Source: Portulaca oleracea (taxonomy: Eukaryota; Streptophyta; Magnoliopsida; Caryophyllales; Portulacaceae). From it: a stretch of 64,000 bases of DNA. The stretch covers positions 1,769,347 to 1,833,346 of the forward strand of contig CM055892.1 in assembly GCA_029582165.1 (NCBI GenBank). The letters are read 5' to 3'. The position numbers and the translations under genes are program-made. The notes below the pieces were generated by a model, which saw only the letters and a list, made by a program, of their open reading frames with translations, searched no databases and was not told where the DNA came from. Shown piece by piece: positions 42,400-53,830 of this stretch (within the stretch, counting starts at the first letter, position 1; each line of letters opens with the position of its first letter).

Positions 42400-43932
42400 T
42401 ACAAATCAATGTTCGGATCCTCCTAGGGGAGAATATGGATAATATGGAAAGTAGGTGGGTTAGTGGCGGTTTATATACTCTGGTGGTGCCGGGGGATGGT
42501 TTGCAATGGAGTAGTGATAATACCCCCAGTCACGCCAATACTGGTTTTGTTGTTGAAGGTACTCCTCGTACCTTTGAAGATGTGCATGCACATTGTTGAG
42601 CGTAGACTGCTGGGCACGTAGCAACTCTTATTGTGTCTCCAATAGATTATGCTGACCTTGGAGTAGCGTTCGTTGTTCTCGAAGGTCAACCCTCATTTGA
42701 TCAAATTGAGAGTTGAGATGCTCAAGCGAAGCTTCCCATGGATGATTTCTACTTCCACTAGCTTTGCCATGGCTGGGATCCTCCTTTTCTTCTTCCTCAT
42801 TTACTTCTTCTTCCCCTTCTTCCTCTTCATTGTCCTCCTCTTCACCACTGGACACATCTGGACCACCCACCTTGCGATCACTAGGAACCTGACCACAAGA
42901 CCAGTTACGTTCCTTAGTGATATCCAACCATTGTTCAGCATAGTCCGGGTCTAAAAGAATCTCTGTTTTGTTGTCATGCCCATGGCAATAGATCATGGCA
43001 GTTGGGTGATTGGCGAGGATATTCATTTTCTGTAACCGGACTTTGTCGATAGGATCCGGATGATAGCGTGGAGTCCACTTCTTCAAATATTTCCCGAAAC
43101 CCTCTTGAACTAGGAAGTGGCAGATGATGTACCCCATCCCAATAGTAGTAGGTCGGGCTTCCATGCTAATCTCCCGAAGACAATGTAGAATACAAGATCC
43201 GGTGTTTACCTTTTTACCCCTCACTGCATTGTAGATCACAAAGAGATCATCTTTCCGAACCTTGGGGCGTCCATCATCTCTCCCAAACACTGAACTAGTC
43301 ACGATTCTATGGAAGATTCGAACAACTAGATTACAAAAATCACGCCCCTTAGAGTTGCGGGAGCAATGATAGCGTGGTTGTCCATTTCTCGTGCCATGAT
43401 TCATCCTCCTCCAACAGGTCAAGTCCTTCATTTCCTGCTGCTCATCAAAATTCGCACATCACTCATAAAATCTCCCATCCTCGGGCAACCCCAACCTTCG
43501 GCAAAAACGCTTCAAGGTGCACTTCTTATCTTTGTTGGCGACCAGGTATTCAAAATGCGCATCTTTCTTGCCATCATTGTGAACTTTCAAGGAGCTTAAA
43601 AATTCGAGGATGGGCTGGTCCACAATCGATTCATCGATCATGATGAATACCTTCAAACCAAGAACACGAATGAGATAATCGAAGCTTGGCTTGCAATGGA
43701 TGGCTTCGATCGTTGCCGCATCATAAATATCCGATGCACATATTTTCCGTTATGGAGCGCTTCGTACCGTTATCTATGCTCTTCATCTCGGAAAGTCACA
43801 TCCGCATCAGGTCCACACCGAATTAATGTGGCCGGTTGCGCTTTGTAACGGTCCTTTGTGAATGAAGATGGACCGGGTTGCGATGAAGAAGCTTCCTCGA
43901 CTTGTGAACGCTTGCTCCTTCCACTCATGATG
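42400..43932 (-). pseudogene. E2 second ORF (Transposase_32-like), with stops
   Basis: Starts MSGRSKRSQVEEASSSQPG (43932), then ATLIRCGPDADVTFRDEEHR with a stop near 43765. A frame change is followed by NKDKKCTLKRFCRRLGLPEDGRFYE and a TGA where E1 has arginine (near 43458). The frame then stays open from 43431 to 42628 with GRPKVRKDDLFVIYNAVRGK, IGMGYIICHFLVQEGFGKYL, a Glu-rich run (about 42780-42850 on plus) and SQFDQMRVDLREQRTLLQGQ, a likely coiled coil. The tail reads YLQQQNQYWRDWGYYHY and PPAPPEYINRH. About 510 codons originally. Its position after the gag-pro block resembles the env-like third ORF of Athila elements, but no membrane segment is seen. Function unknown. Confidence 0.75.
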
Positions 43933-45631
43933 AACCAAAAGCAAGGCTCGGCAAGAACCTTTAGCAATAATAGTGCCTAATCTCAAAGGTAAACAAAAAT
44001 TCGACACAAGCCACAAACATGTGAGTTTGAAAAGCTTATACACAAAATTCACTAGAGATTACCTCAGATCGGAGCACTTTGAACTTGTATTCACCAAGGA
44101 GGAACGATTTTGCTTGTCAAAATGAACCAAATAACACACAACAAACAGAAACAGAGTACAAAAGGAATAGCACACCAGTCTAAGTGCGTTGTGCAAGTGT
44201 ATGATTCTGGGTAGAGGCTTTTAGCACAGCCTATTTGTAAGCGTTTCAACGGATAAAGAATCACAACTAAATACTCAAGACACTAGTGCAAAAACATAGG
44301 ACTCAAACTCAGCCCACAGCAAAGCAAGATTATGCACAGAAAATTGATAAACTTTTAGTGTGACTAGCATGCTTGTGTTTTGACAGACAAATTGCAACAA
44401 TTAATCGCACTAACACCACACAAGAACCTAGCATTCGAGTTCAACACAAGTCACCCAACACACTGAAATAGGTCACTGTGTGTGTGTGTTTCAACAGATG
44501 AAAAACAACAATCTAACACACGCAACACTGAGCAAGAACACAACAAATCGAATTTAGCAACACAGTGAGGTAGAATTTATGTGTAAAAATTGACAAATTC
44601 TAACCCTAACCCAGCAGAGCATGACGAATGGACCAAATGCAAGAGAAAGGGAGAGGGTTTCGCACACTTGATACAAGGAATACCTCACTTAGATGTGTGG
44701 AACCAGAGCATGAACAATGTCGCACAGCTAGGACAATATCTGGGCAGAAATCGAAACTCTAGCAGCAAGTTTCGCAGGAGAGGAGAGGAATTAGGGCAAG
44801 GTTTCGAAAATGGAGGAGAGATGTGGGTCGAATTGATGAATGAGAGGGATGGAAGGGTGTGAGTGTGAGGGGTCTTTGTAGTCGCGTAGGCTGGTAGAGA
44901 GGGGGAGTTTCGAGTGTGTGAGAAAAGAAATGAGAGAAGTGAGAAAAGTCGGGGTTTTAGGGTCGAGATAAGCCGCTAACAGTGTCAGGTCGCGGGCTCG
45001 ACCGACACTGTCGCGGGCGCGACATGGTGAAAGCTGTGGGAGTTGCTGGGCGCTGCTCGTCTCACCGCAGGCACGGTTTTCCTTTGTCGTAGCTGCGGTC
45101 GGCTCCTCGCGCTTCGCTGCTGCTGCCGTACGTTGTGTAGCGGGTGCTACACATTGGGTAGCGCCTGCTACCTGCTTGCTGGCAATTCTTCCAAATTGTT
45201 TTCAATACTTCAAAAATACAAACTCCCAAAAACCATCACACTTCAACACTCGATTTTTCCACACTTCCTCAAAGTCAATCCAACAATTTTTCTAACTTTC
45301 AAACTCTCTTAAAACTCCAATATATTTTATTTTTTTTTCACATCTCACTCACTCACACTATTCTTTTCACTCAAACTTCAATTTTCTTATTTTTCAACTC
45401 CAATTTTCTCTATTTTTCACATCATTTTTCCTCTCTTTTTTTTTCAAACTTTTTCTTTTGAACTTGGAACTAATTCCTCAAATTACAAAGAAAGAAATAA
45501 AGAAAAATTGAAAGACAAGAAAAATAGAAAAACCTAAAGAAAACTAAACGGAAAAATTAAAGAGAAGAAAAAGAATAAAATTAGAAAAATTGCAAAAAAC
45601 TAAAAAGAATGAGAAAGGAACTTCAAAAATT
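43933..45631 (-). other. E2 spacer upstream of the second ORF, with palindrome cluster
   Basis: Colinear with E1 12397-13789. The palindromes lie at about 44984-45175: GGTCGCGGGCTCGACC (44988-45003), TGTCGCGGGCGCGACA (45009-45024), GTAGCGGGTGCTAC (45137-45150) and GGTAGCGCCTGCTACC (45157-45172). There are TG and pyrimidine tracts. No protein similarity. Confidence 0.65.
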
Positions 45632-45654
45632 ATGGGGTGCCTCCCATAGAGCGC
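45632..45654 (-). promoter_or_regulatory. Conserved hairpin and AGCGCT motif after the E2 gag-pro frame
   Basis: ATGGG-GTGCCT-CCCAT (45632-45647) followed by AGAGCGCTAG, identical in core to E1 13790-13812. Confidence 0.7.
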
Positions 45655-45679
45655 TAGGTTTAGGTCCCTAGCTTGACCT

Positions 45680-46964
45680 AAATACTTTACTTGATTCTTG
45701 GAATCCTTGGGACACAAACCAAAAACATTATCAACCTTTTCCACCAATTCTTCTTCCTCTTTTTCCCACGATTCTCAAAAAGAGTTGTGCTTGTCATGGA
45801 TTACTCTTCCGGTGGTTTGGTCATTCTCCTAGGAAATCTAGGTATAATTTTCTTTGGCTTCCTCCACCAACGCTTCCTTCTTCTCTTCCATCACTTCCTA
45901 ACTTTGGGAATGGACGAGGCTCGCTTCCTTAAAAACTTTGTAGGCCATGAAGAAATAGAAGTAGAAAGTAACTTCAATTTGGTGTTTGGTGGTTTACCGG
46001 GCCTAGGACCTTTGAAAATCATCGCATTGACGTTGTTGCACTCAACATAGGTTTCACTCAAAGAAATCTCCTTCCGCCATGGAATAATCTTGAGAGGATG
46101 ATCATAGTAGATATCCTCAAATTCACTTGGAAGTGGATGCGAATCCCTTAGATATTTGATTTCTCCCCGATCATTGGGCTCAACTTCAAGGAAATAAGAC
46201 TCCTTTTGGGGTTCATCCAAGATGCCTAACACCGCATTGGCCCTAAAGTGAGGTTCTTTGCGGGATTTCACCCTTGAAGGGTCAATGTCAAAAACAATAT
46301 AATCTTTACCCACATGAAGAGACAAGCGGCCTCTTTTCACATCTATGGTAGCTCCTGCAGTGGCTAAAAAGGGTCGACCAAGAATAATAGGATTTCTCCA
46401 ATCCTCATCCATCTCCAAAATAACGAAGTCACAAGGGATAAGGAAACTTCCCACTTGAATCGGGATGTCTTCTAATATTCCTAAGGGCTTCCTAACACTT
46501 CGGTCCGTAAGTTGCAAGTTGATAGTTGTAGGGGTCAAGTCATCAATGTTCAGCTTCTTACATATAGAGTGCGGCATGACACTCACACTTGCCCCCAAGT
46601 CACATAATGCATTATCAATCCTCATATCGCCAATTAAGCATGGAATAGAGAAACTACCCAGATCGGCTAGTTTCTCGGGATACTTGCTTCCCATAATGGC
46701 GTTGCAACTAACTGTGAGATGAACGGTCGATGACTCCTTGATTCTTTTCTTGTTTGTCAAAAGGTCCTTCAGATGTTTCTTGAATGAAGGAACCTCCGAC
46801 ATGGCATCTAAAAACGGTATATTAACTTGGAGCTTCTTCATCTTCACAATAAACTTGGAGAATTTATCATCATTCTTTTGTTGAACCAATCTTCCGGGAA
46901 AAGGAACTGGAGGTCTATATGAAACGGATTTCTCCAATGGGTTTACATGAATATCCTCCCTCAA
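45680..46964 (-). CDS. E2 aspartic protease (retropepsin) with acidic/basic tail
   Basis: A 357-codon open frame (46964-45891) is the best preserved coding piece in the window. Residues 90-215 hold a retropepsin fold: catalytic DLGAS at 122-126 (family consensus D-S/T-G-A), SVMPHSICKKL after it, then NPIILGRPFLATAGATIDV with the ILGRPFL flap-partner motif at 194-200. The tail has ESYFLEVEPNDRGEIKYLRD and IIPWRKEISLSETYVE. A KRRRKR stretch and VDNVFGLCPKDSKNQVKYLG continue in other frames to 45680. The enzyme would process Gag. No RT follows: the frame runs straight into the hairpin and spacer. The complete gag-pro unit upstream is broken, so expression is doubtful. Confidence 0.85.
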
Positions 46965-47341
46965 AACTTCCTTCCCTTTCTCTCATCTTTTCTCAATCTC
47001 TACCCTCTCTTCCAACTCTTCCTCATGTACTCCATCAACTCCCTCACCCAAGCCTAACTCAATCTCCTGCTTTTCCATCAAATCTTCCTCCTCCGAGACA
47101 TCTACCACATCACCCTCATTGTCACCCAAAGGTCTCTCCTCCTCCACATTCTTCTCCACTACCATAGGTTCTTTAATTTTTCTTCCACTCCTTAGGGTAA
47201 TGGCTTCAACTTACTCCCCTTGGATGGGTTGAGGTTGAATGGGTTGACAAAAGTATACTTGGGTCATTTGGGTTTCAAGGTCTCTAAGGCGAGCACCATC
47301 ACTTTCTCGATTAGTCACAATTTATTGCAACAACTTTTCAA
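46965..47341 (-). pseudogene. E2 gag-protease linker, Glu-rich
   Basis: The minus strand reads MVVEKNVEEERPLGDNEGDV and VSEEEDLMEKQEIELGLGEG (47165-46983). The plus-strand Pro-rich frame is its antisense shadow. It corresponds to the low-complexity linker between gag and protease in E1 (14700-14450). A stop separates it from the protease frame. Confidence 0.6.
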
Positions 47342-48433
47342 TCATAGAATCTTAGGATGGTTGAGAAACTTGGGGTTGTGGGGTGGTTTGATGTGAGAAC
47401 TCCTCTTGAAAATGTGCATATGGTCATAAAATTGAGAAACAGGATCAAATATAGGATTGGCAAATGTAGTGTAACCAGGATCATCATCTTCATAAGAATG
47501 GGAATAAAGTTGGTTGGAATAAACGACATTCACATGTTCTACTTGACGATACTCCACACATTGATGCTCGAAATGTGGACCAAAACACAACTTACAAATA
47601 TGCAAATTAGGAACGGGAATGGATGCAAGGGCTTGCATACCTCGGGCTAAGTTCAATTGGTTGGAAACGTCATCATGCACCTTCTTTTGCAAATCAAGGA
47701 CGGTAGCCATTAGAAGCTTGATAGTGGGGTTTTGTTCCAAAGAATAATCCCCATTTCCTAAATTTTGGCCGCCTCCCCAACTAGGCATATTCTGAGATAG
47801 CTCATGAAGAAGAATATTGGCTTCCTCCGCAGTCTTCTTTAGGAACATCCCTCCTGGCGCATTATCAATAGATTCTCTAAGAGGACCACGGAGCCCATGA
47901 TAGAAATGTTGAAGCAACATCCAATCCGGTAAATTATGATGAGGACATTGTCGTTGAAGACTCTTAAATCACCCCCAAGTGTCAAAAAGACTCTCTCCCG
48001 GCCCTTGCTTGAAACTTAAAATTTCTGCTCGAAGTCGGTGTGTCTCCTCCGCCGGAAAGAAACGGTGAATAAAATCTCCTTTGAGTGCCTCCCATGAAGA
48101 ATAAAAACCAGGTGGACATGTTTGTATCCATATCTTCGCTTTCCCCGCAAGAGTGAGAGGAAAGAATTTCAACTTCAAAAATTCTGATGATATCTTTGGA
48201 ATGTGTATGAAGCTAATCTAATTTTCGAATTTATCAATATGAGCAATGGGACTTCCAGCAGCATCATCCCCATGAAACAGATTTCTTTCGAAGACTTCAA
48301 GTAAGTGTGGTCTAAACTCGAACACAGCATCGGGTGGTAATGGTGGTAACGTGATAGGGTTGCCTCCCGTACCCAATGATGGAACGACATATGATAGAAG
48401 GGTACGAGATGAACCAGCTTGAGCTTCACCCAT
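47342..48433 (-). pseudogene. E2 gag (Retrotrans_gag type) with zinc-binding motif
   Basis: Starts MGEAQAGSSRTLLSYVVPSL (48433), then SPIAHIDKFEN and a stop (48217). A frame change gives LKFFPLTLAGKAKIWIQTCPP, then YSSWEALKGDFIHRFFPAEE and SFKQGPGESLFDTWG, then a stop near 47970. Next come FKSLQRQCPHHNLPDWM and MLLQHFYHGLRGPLRESIDN (47920) with KTAEEANILLHELS. The end carries CKLCFGPHFEHQC, an Athila-style C-x2-C-x3-H-x3-H-x-C cluster (about 47568-47606). The core order is that of Athila gag. At least three disruptions make it a pseudogene. Confidence 0.85.
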
Positions 48434-48561
48434 TAGAACGCGAGGACTCCTACAAAAAATGAAGAAGCATCAAATTCATTTGGATTGACACAAACTGATT
48501 TCTAGCGTGAAAGCAAACTCAAATAACCAAAAACCAAGAAACTAAAACTAGGGGCGCTGGT

Positions 48562-48579
48562 TCCCCGGCAACGACGCCA
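48562..48579 (-). promoter_or_regulatory. E2 primer-binding site, tRNA-Asp type
   Basis: TCCCCGGCAACGACGCCA on plus, one difference from the tRNA-Asp 3' end. It lies three bases from the LTR. Confidence 0.88.
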
Positions 48580-48582
48580 TTT

Positions 48583-50243
48583 TGTGTATAGCGAGACCTC
48601 GGTTTTGTCGTTCTCTCTTACTGAGCTGGCGACCTTGGTCATAGAAACTAAGTCAATGGTCGGGATGAGATTGCTAAGGTAAGGATATCGGTTTGAAGAG
48701 ATCACAACACAAGAAACAAAGCTAAGGTCGGTCAAGGAATGGAAAATGGGTTTCGGAGGCTTTTCGGGATGCAAACGGGGATGAGGAAATGGGTTTTGCA
48801 ACAAGAGAGTAACGAGAAGGGGAAATCAAATGGTAACTCCGTTAGAAAATACCCACCGGGCTTCCTCTTTCAAGGATAGTCCGGATTAACTTCCCCGAAG
48901 TCCATCGACAGACCCGGGGGAGTTCAAGGAACGAAATTTCCTAGTTAATTTCTATTCGCTTTCGCGAACTAGAATACTAACTATCCTAATTTCTACCTTC
49001 CAACAAATGTTGGATGTATTCGGGATGCTTTCGCACCCAAACACATCCCACTTGAAGGAAGGATAGGATTGGGAAATTGATTTCCTAACTAATTACTCAC
49101 TAAAATTGCTAACCCAAACCTAATCACCCTTTCACACCCTTAATTACCCCCTAACCCATAGGGTTTCTAGCCACTAATCATGACACTAACCATGCTAACA
49201 ACATCCAAACCAAACCTAAACATGATTTCTAACATCAAACAACCATAAACAAGCAATATAATCAAATAACAAGCAAGAACAATTAAAGAACAAGCAAAGT
49301 AATTAGCAAAGTAATTAATAAAGGAGTTAAGGGAAGAGAAAAATTATCAAAGTGTTGTAGATGAACAAAGGAAAGCAATAAAAAGATGACTCAGCAATCT
49401 TTCAATTGTTTGAATCTCCAAATCTTCAATAACAAACACAAATCTCCAAAACCCTAGATTAATCTCTCACTAATCTCTCTCTAAAACTCCTAATTACAAG
49501 TTGGAAATTATCTAAGTCTATCTCCCCTCCAGATGCCCCTAAGAAATCGTGAAAGAGAAATATATACACAAGTGAAAATTGGTTGGCAAAACGCAGCACT
49601 TCAAGCCGAAAACACGCGCAGGATATAAGGAGACCGTGGTCACGGTCTACGAGACCGTGGCCACGGTCATGTTCTATCCAGCGAAAAAGGTCGGGCGATT
49701 TCGAGCTTCGGGAGACCGTAGGTACGGTCCTGGAGACCGTGGGCACGGTCTCACTCGGGATCAGGAGGTCGCGGGCACGACCCATATGGTAGCGGGCGCT
49801 ACCTTCTTCAACTGACGATTCAAGGCTAACTTTGAGCACAGGTCGCGGGTGCTACCTCTGTGGTGGCGGGCGCTACCCCCATGGTAGCGGGTGCTACGCT
49901 CAGGGTGGCGGGGGCTACCCTACTCTTTTCGTCCCTTTGTTTCTTCCTTCTTTCCAAGGCATGTAACACCCATTTCGAGGGTCATAGCAGGTGTTACTTC
50001 ACTAATTGACACCAAAGGTTGGGAGTGTGGTCCCAGGTCGACTCCGCCTCGGTTTTCGGTCCGGCTCGGCTCGGGAAATCACCAAGAATGCTATAAAAAG
50101 GCCCGCTTTGCTACGTTTTGAGTGAAATCTCCAAAATCTACAAAATAACCAAAAATGCATTTAAAACTATGAAATTAAACCACAAAACGAGTTAAAAGCC
50201 TAAGGATTTAGGCGGTATTTAGACACAGAATTGGGTCTAAACA
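48583..50243 (-). repeat. E2 5' LTR
   Basis: 1661 bp, TGTGTATAG to TCTAAACA on plus. Minus-strand TATATATTT is at 49566-49558. Upstream in sense is the richest palindrome cluster of the window: AGACCGTGGTCACGGTCT (49631-49648), GACCGTGGCCACGGTC (49653-49668), GACCGTAGGTACGGTC (49713-49728), a 20-bp one at 49733-49752, GGTAGCGGGCGCTACC (49788-49803), and further GTAGCGGG.GCTAC words to about 49920. Confidence 0.92.
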
Positions 50244-50777
50244 GAAATCACCCTGGTATCTCTCTAAGAGTCTCAGGCAGTTGGTGTGGAATAATCTCTC
50301 CCAGAGATCCCTTTATATAGTGTTTAGAAAACCTAGGGAGAGGATTCAAAACCCTAAAGGTCCGACTTAACGCAACGGCGGAATTTTCAGGCCCAACACG
50401 GTCTGTGTTGAAACAACACGGTTCGTGTTGGCCTCCAGAAAGTCCATTGATTCGGCCCATAGACACCACGGACCCGTGGTGTCTCAACACGGACCGTGTT
50501 GGGTCAACAGGTCCGTGTTGAACCCAATTCGGTCTGTATTGGGCAGATTTCTCACAGAAATCAGTTTCCAACTTTTCTAAACGTAATATAGTATTACTTA
50601 GGTTACATACATTGTTCCAGGGCACTGACTTATGTGACCCAGTAGAACCAAATAATATAGTTGTAATTTAAACATATTTATTTACTAATTATAGAGGTCT
50701 CTAGCAAGACATATAATTATTATATTACTTTGGTTTAATCTCTATGTATATCGAACATTGTCGGGACATTCCCAACA
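50244..50777 (-). repeat. Copia 3' LTR, truncated
   Basis: Matches 58103-58635 and ends CCCAACA. The outer ~320 bp are missing. Minus-strand TATATAAA is at 50319-50312. The palindromic AACACGG.CCGTGTT words (50394-50541) differ in number and arrangement from those of the 5' LTR. Confidence 0.88.
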
Positions 50778-51700
50778 ATCTCCCACTTGTTCCACAAGTG
50801 TTCGATTCCTTGAATTCCCTTCTCTTTTACTGTCTCATATTCGGATAAGGTAAGCTGATGTCATCCTTATGTAAGACCCGAAACGTTCCTCGATCTCCGA
50901 GTTTAGACTTTGAAAAGCAGATGATCAACTATTGATTTAACTGAGCTGGGCCAAGCATTTTCAGTCCAATCTCACTGAGTGGCCAATAAGACAATTGTCC
51001 CTGAATGGGAGGACAATGCCATCTTGTTCAGACACACATTTTCACATGATCCAATCAGCATACACCGCCTTTATAGCCTCTTTATTACGAAGGCGTTTGG
51101 CGCTCAAAGTCACAGATCATGATGCGTATGTACTGAACTCAGGATTTAGGAATTTTGAGTAGTGAGAGCTCTTATGACATTCCTAACTAAAAGAGCTCCC
51201 ACTGCGGGTCAGTTCGGTAGTTGTTCTCAATAATACGAATGTGATTGATTTATGATGTCATCACATCACTATGATCACGAAACTTGATCATCACCTCAAT
51301 CCTACATGCTAATTGTATTGATATTATCACTGTTCCTACGTGATAATACAATTAGGAACTAGGTCGACTGTCGACCAAGACTAGCGTTATCAAGTTCACT
51401 AATGGGGTTTCAGAAATCGAACCTCATCCAATTTCCCATTTTGAATTCGCTAACCTTTTTGGACATTTACATAATTCTAAACCACAATTAATGTAACTCT
51501 TGGAATCTTATTCTTAATGATGAATCAACAATGTCATAATTTTATGAACAATTCATGTAAACTTGACATGTTAATATTCCGGAATGTGTTCAATACCTAT
51601 TGCCCATGCATGACTATCATGCTATAACTACAACAGGGGTTTAGTATATAATACTTGCAATGAACCTCGCACATATACCATCTCACTAATGACCTTTCAT
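50778..51700 (-). other. Copia polypurine tract and 3' untranslated region
   Basis: ATCTCCCACTTGTTCC on plus (50778-50793), that is GGAACAAGTGGGAGAT in sense, adjoins the LTR and is the usual copia polypurine tract. The rest is non-coding sequence between RNase H and the LTR, typical of Tork-like copia elements. Confidence 0.7.
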
Positions 51701-52330
51701 TCAGGAAGATATTTCCGGAACTTATGTTTGGATTCATAGTGAGCTTCAATTCCTTTGCTTAAGTGATGGCTCCTATCAACAAGGCTCCATTTCTCTCGCA
51801 AGGCTAGAAACATCACCAGGTTCTCAAGCGAACTTCGCAATCCTAACAGTTTCTGTCACATCTTCTAAAGTCGTGCCATGCTTGTCTTATTTTGTAGAAT
51901 TAAATGCATGTCATGTTAGGAACTTCTTCCAGCTCACCTCAATACCACTCAAACAGATCGTATAATTTTCTCTGACCTTTCAGATAATTATATTTCTCTG
52001 TCATAAGTGTAGCATCAATGCAACTCTTCACACTTAGCTTTTATCAACCACTTTAGACTTAGGACACATCCTTAAGTTTGCTTATACATACACAATGTGT
52101 ATGTTATGTTGGGCTTTGAACATTTCATGGCATACATTAATCTCACGCCTAAAGCATGAGTTATATGTCTCATCCTTTTTTAGATCTTCTGATTGTTTTG
52201 AGACAACCAAATTCCCTAAGGATATGCCATGATTTATGGAAGTTAATCCACTCGCGAAGTGGGTTGAACTATTCAACACCTAGTCAACTTTGATTCAAAC
52301 AATCAAAATCTTTAACCTATCATTATAGAT
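51700..52330 (-). pseudogene. Copia RNase H and end of RT
   Basis: At 52279-52082: INHGISLGNLVVSKQSEDLKKDETYNS, matching the ..HGI.LSK.QCPKT..E...M.. segment before YASAIGSIMYA. At about 51960-51780: LSGIEVSWKKFLT and FNSTK, where FCLNGGAVSWKSSKQ..VADSTTEAEY is expected. The DE residues of RNase H are damaged. Confidence 0.7.
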
Positions 52331-53140
52331 CTTGTCTCCAAGAAAATTCTTAGCCCCACCAATCCTTCACTTTGAAAATTATTTCCAAGTCAACCTCAGT
52401 AGAAGCAACATTAGAATATTATTCTCAGTAGGCAGTATGTCAATCACATACAATATCAGAAAACGCATTGGTCCCACTGAACTTCTTTTAAACACAATAT
52501 TATCTTTTGGCACTTCCCAGTATATCAAACTTTTTGATATCTTGGTCAAGAAGGTCAAGGATTCCAACTCCTAGTAGCTTCCTTAAGACCACAAATGGTC
52601 TCTTGAAGTTTACAAGTACTCCAACAAAAGACCATTCAGCTGTGTCAAGTACACACCTTCCTTCCAAATCTGATTTTGAAGTCAGTCTTGATGTGTTAAT
52701 GAACCCATGTTTTTCCTTAAAATCCTCCTATGCCTGATGGCTCACACCTTCAGACAAATCAACCAAGTTCTAAACTTGGTTGCATACATGGAGTCCATTT
52801 TAGACCTTATGGAAACTTGATTTGCTAAAGCTTCTTTGATGTAGGTAGAGTCATTGCTTTCTAAAAGTAACATCTCATGCTCATCCATAGAAGATCGATA
52901 TCTTTGTGGCTGACGGAGTTGTTTACCTGACCTTGCTTGGAGTATTGTTCATGGCACCTCCTCCTCAACGTTTTGAGGAGCTTCTACTACCTCAACCTCG
53001 TTCTTTAATTTTCCGACCAATAGGAAAACTTGAACTAGGATCAAGTAGCGGAGTTTTAGGTGATGATTATAGTGTTTTGTGTCTCTTGAACTTCAGTAAG
53101 TTCAAAATTCTCCCCCACTCTTTCTTTTAGAGAATAACGT
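52331..53140 (-). pseudogene. Copia reverse transcriptase, deleted and with lost catalytic Asp
   Basis: At 52567-52379 the minus strand reads KDNIVFKRSSVGPMRFLILYVIDILPTENNILML, equivalent to CVYKK..G..I.FL.LYVDDILLIGNDI.ML. The YVDD box has become YVID. Upstream, traces such as QPQRYRSSMDEHEMLLLES (near 52900) and EALANQVSIRSKMDSMYAT are readable, but most of fingers and palm is missing. Plus-strand frames here are antisense. Confidence 0.75.
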
Positions 53141-53141
53141 A

Positions 53142-53830
53142 TTATCTAAGAAGAAAGCATTTTGAGTCACAAACGATATCCTCTACAACAGTTTGTAGAA
53201 GTGATACCCCTTTCTTTGAGAAAGACAGTTCAAGGACTTTTCCTCTCCAAATCAAATGTGGTGTCTTCTTTAGTGCTTCAAATAATCTTTGTTCAATAAT
53301 TAGAGCTATGGTTAACTGCGTGTATCCCCAAAAGGTAACCGACAATGTTGATTCAACCATCATTGATCGCACCATATCTAATAAGGTGTGATTCCTCTTT
53401 TAGATTCGTCATTTTGAATTGTCGTATTCCTAGAGGAGAGAGTTATGAAACAATTCCACATTCTCTGGAATGGTCAATGAAATCTTGGCTCAAATACTCA
53501 CATCCTCAATCTAATTGAAGGATTTTGATTTTCTTGCCAAGTTGGTTTTGTACTTCACTTTGAAAGTCTTTGAACATTTCAAAGGATTCAGACTTGTGGC
53601 TTATTAAGTAGATATACCCATATCTACTAAAATCCTCACTGAAAGTGATGAAAAGTACAACAAACCTTCTTCTAGCACCAGTGCTCATAGGCCTACATAC
53701 ATCAATATGCTTGCATCCTAATAAGTCATTAGCTTGTTCACCAATTCCAATAAGAGGTGATTTTAGTCATCCTACCCATTAGGCATGCTTTACAAACATT
53801 GAACTTTTCAAAGTTTATGTTTTCCAAAAC
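53142..53830 (-). pseudogene. Copia GAG-pre-integrase and integrase core
   Basis: ACLMGRMTKI (about 53790) is the end of the GAG-pre-integrase domain. At 53688-53506: MSTGARRRFVVLFITFSEDFSRYGYIYL, then HKSESFEMFKDFQSEVQNQLGKKIKILQLD, the rve core with the D of ITFSED. At 53375-53142: MVRSMMVESTLSVTFWGYTQL and LKKTPHLIWRGKVLELS, the downstream part of integrase. A break of about 130 bp lies between the blocks. Confidence 0.85.

Larger units (their letters stand above)
39814..50243 (-). mobile_element. E2: Athila-like non-autonomous LTR retrotransposon with gag, protease and second ORF
   Basis: Sense order: 5' LTR (50243-48583), tRNA-Asp-type primer site, gag (48433-47342), linker, retropepsin (46964-45891), acidic tail, hairpin, spacer with palindromes, second ORF (43932-42400), non-coding region, polypurine tract and a truncated 3' LTR (40387-39814). 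It is colinear with E1 and shares its LTR and second ORF. RT, RNase H and integrase are absent at the same place as in E1. Neither end shows a target duplication: the left end is truncated and the right end abuts a truncated copia LTR. Confidence 0.88.
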
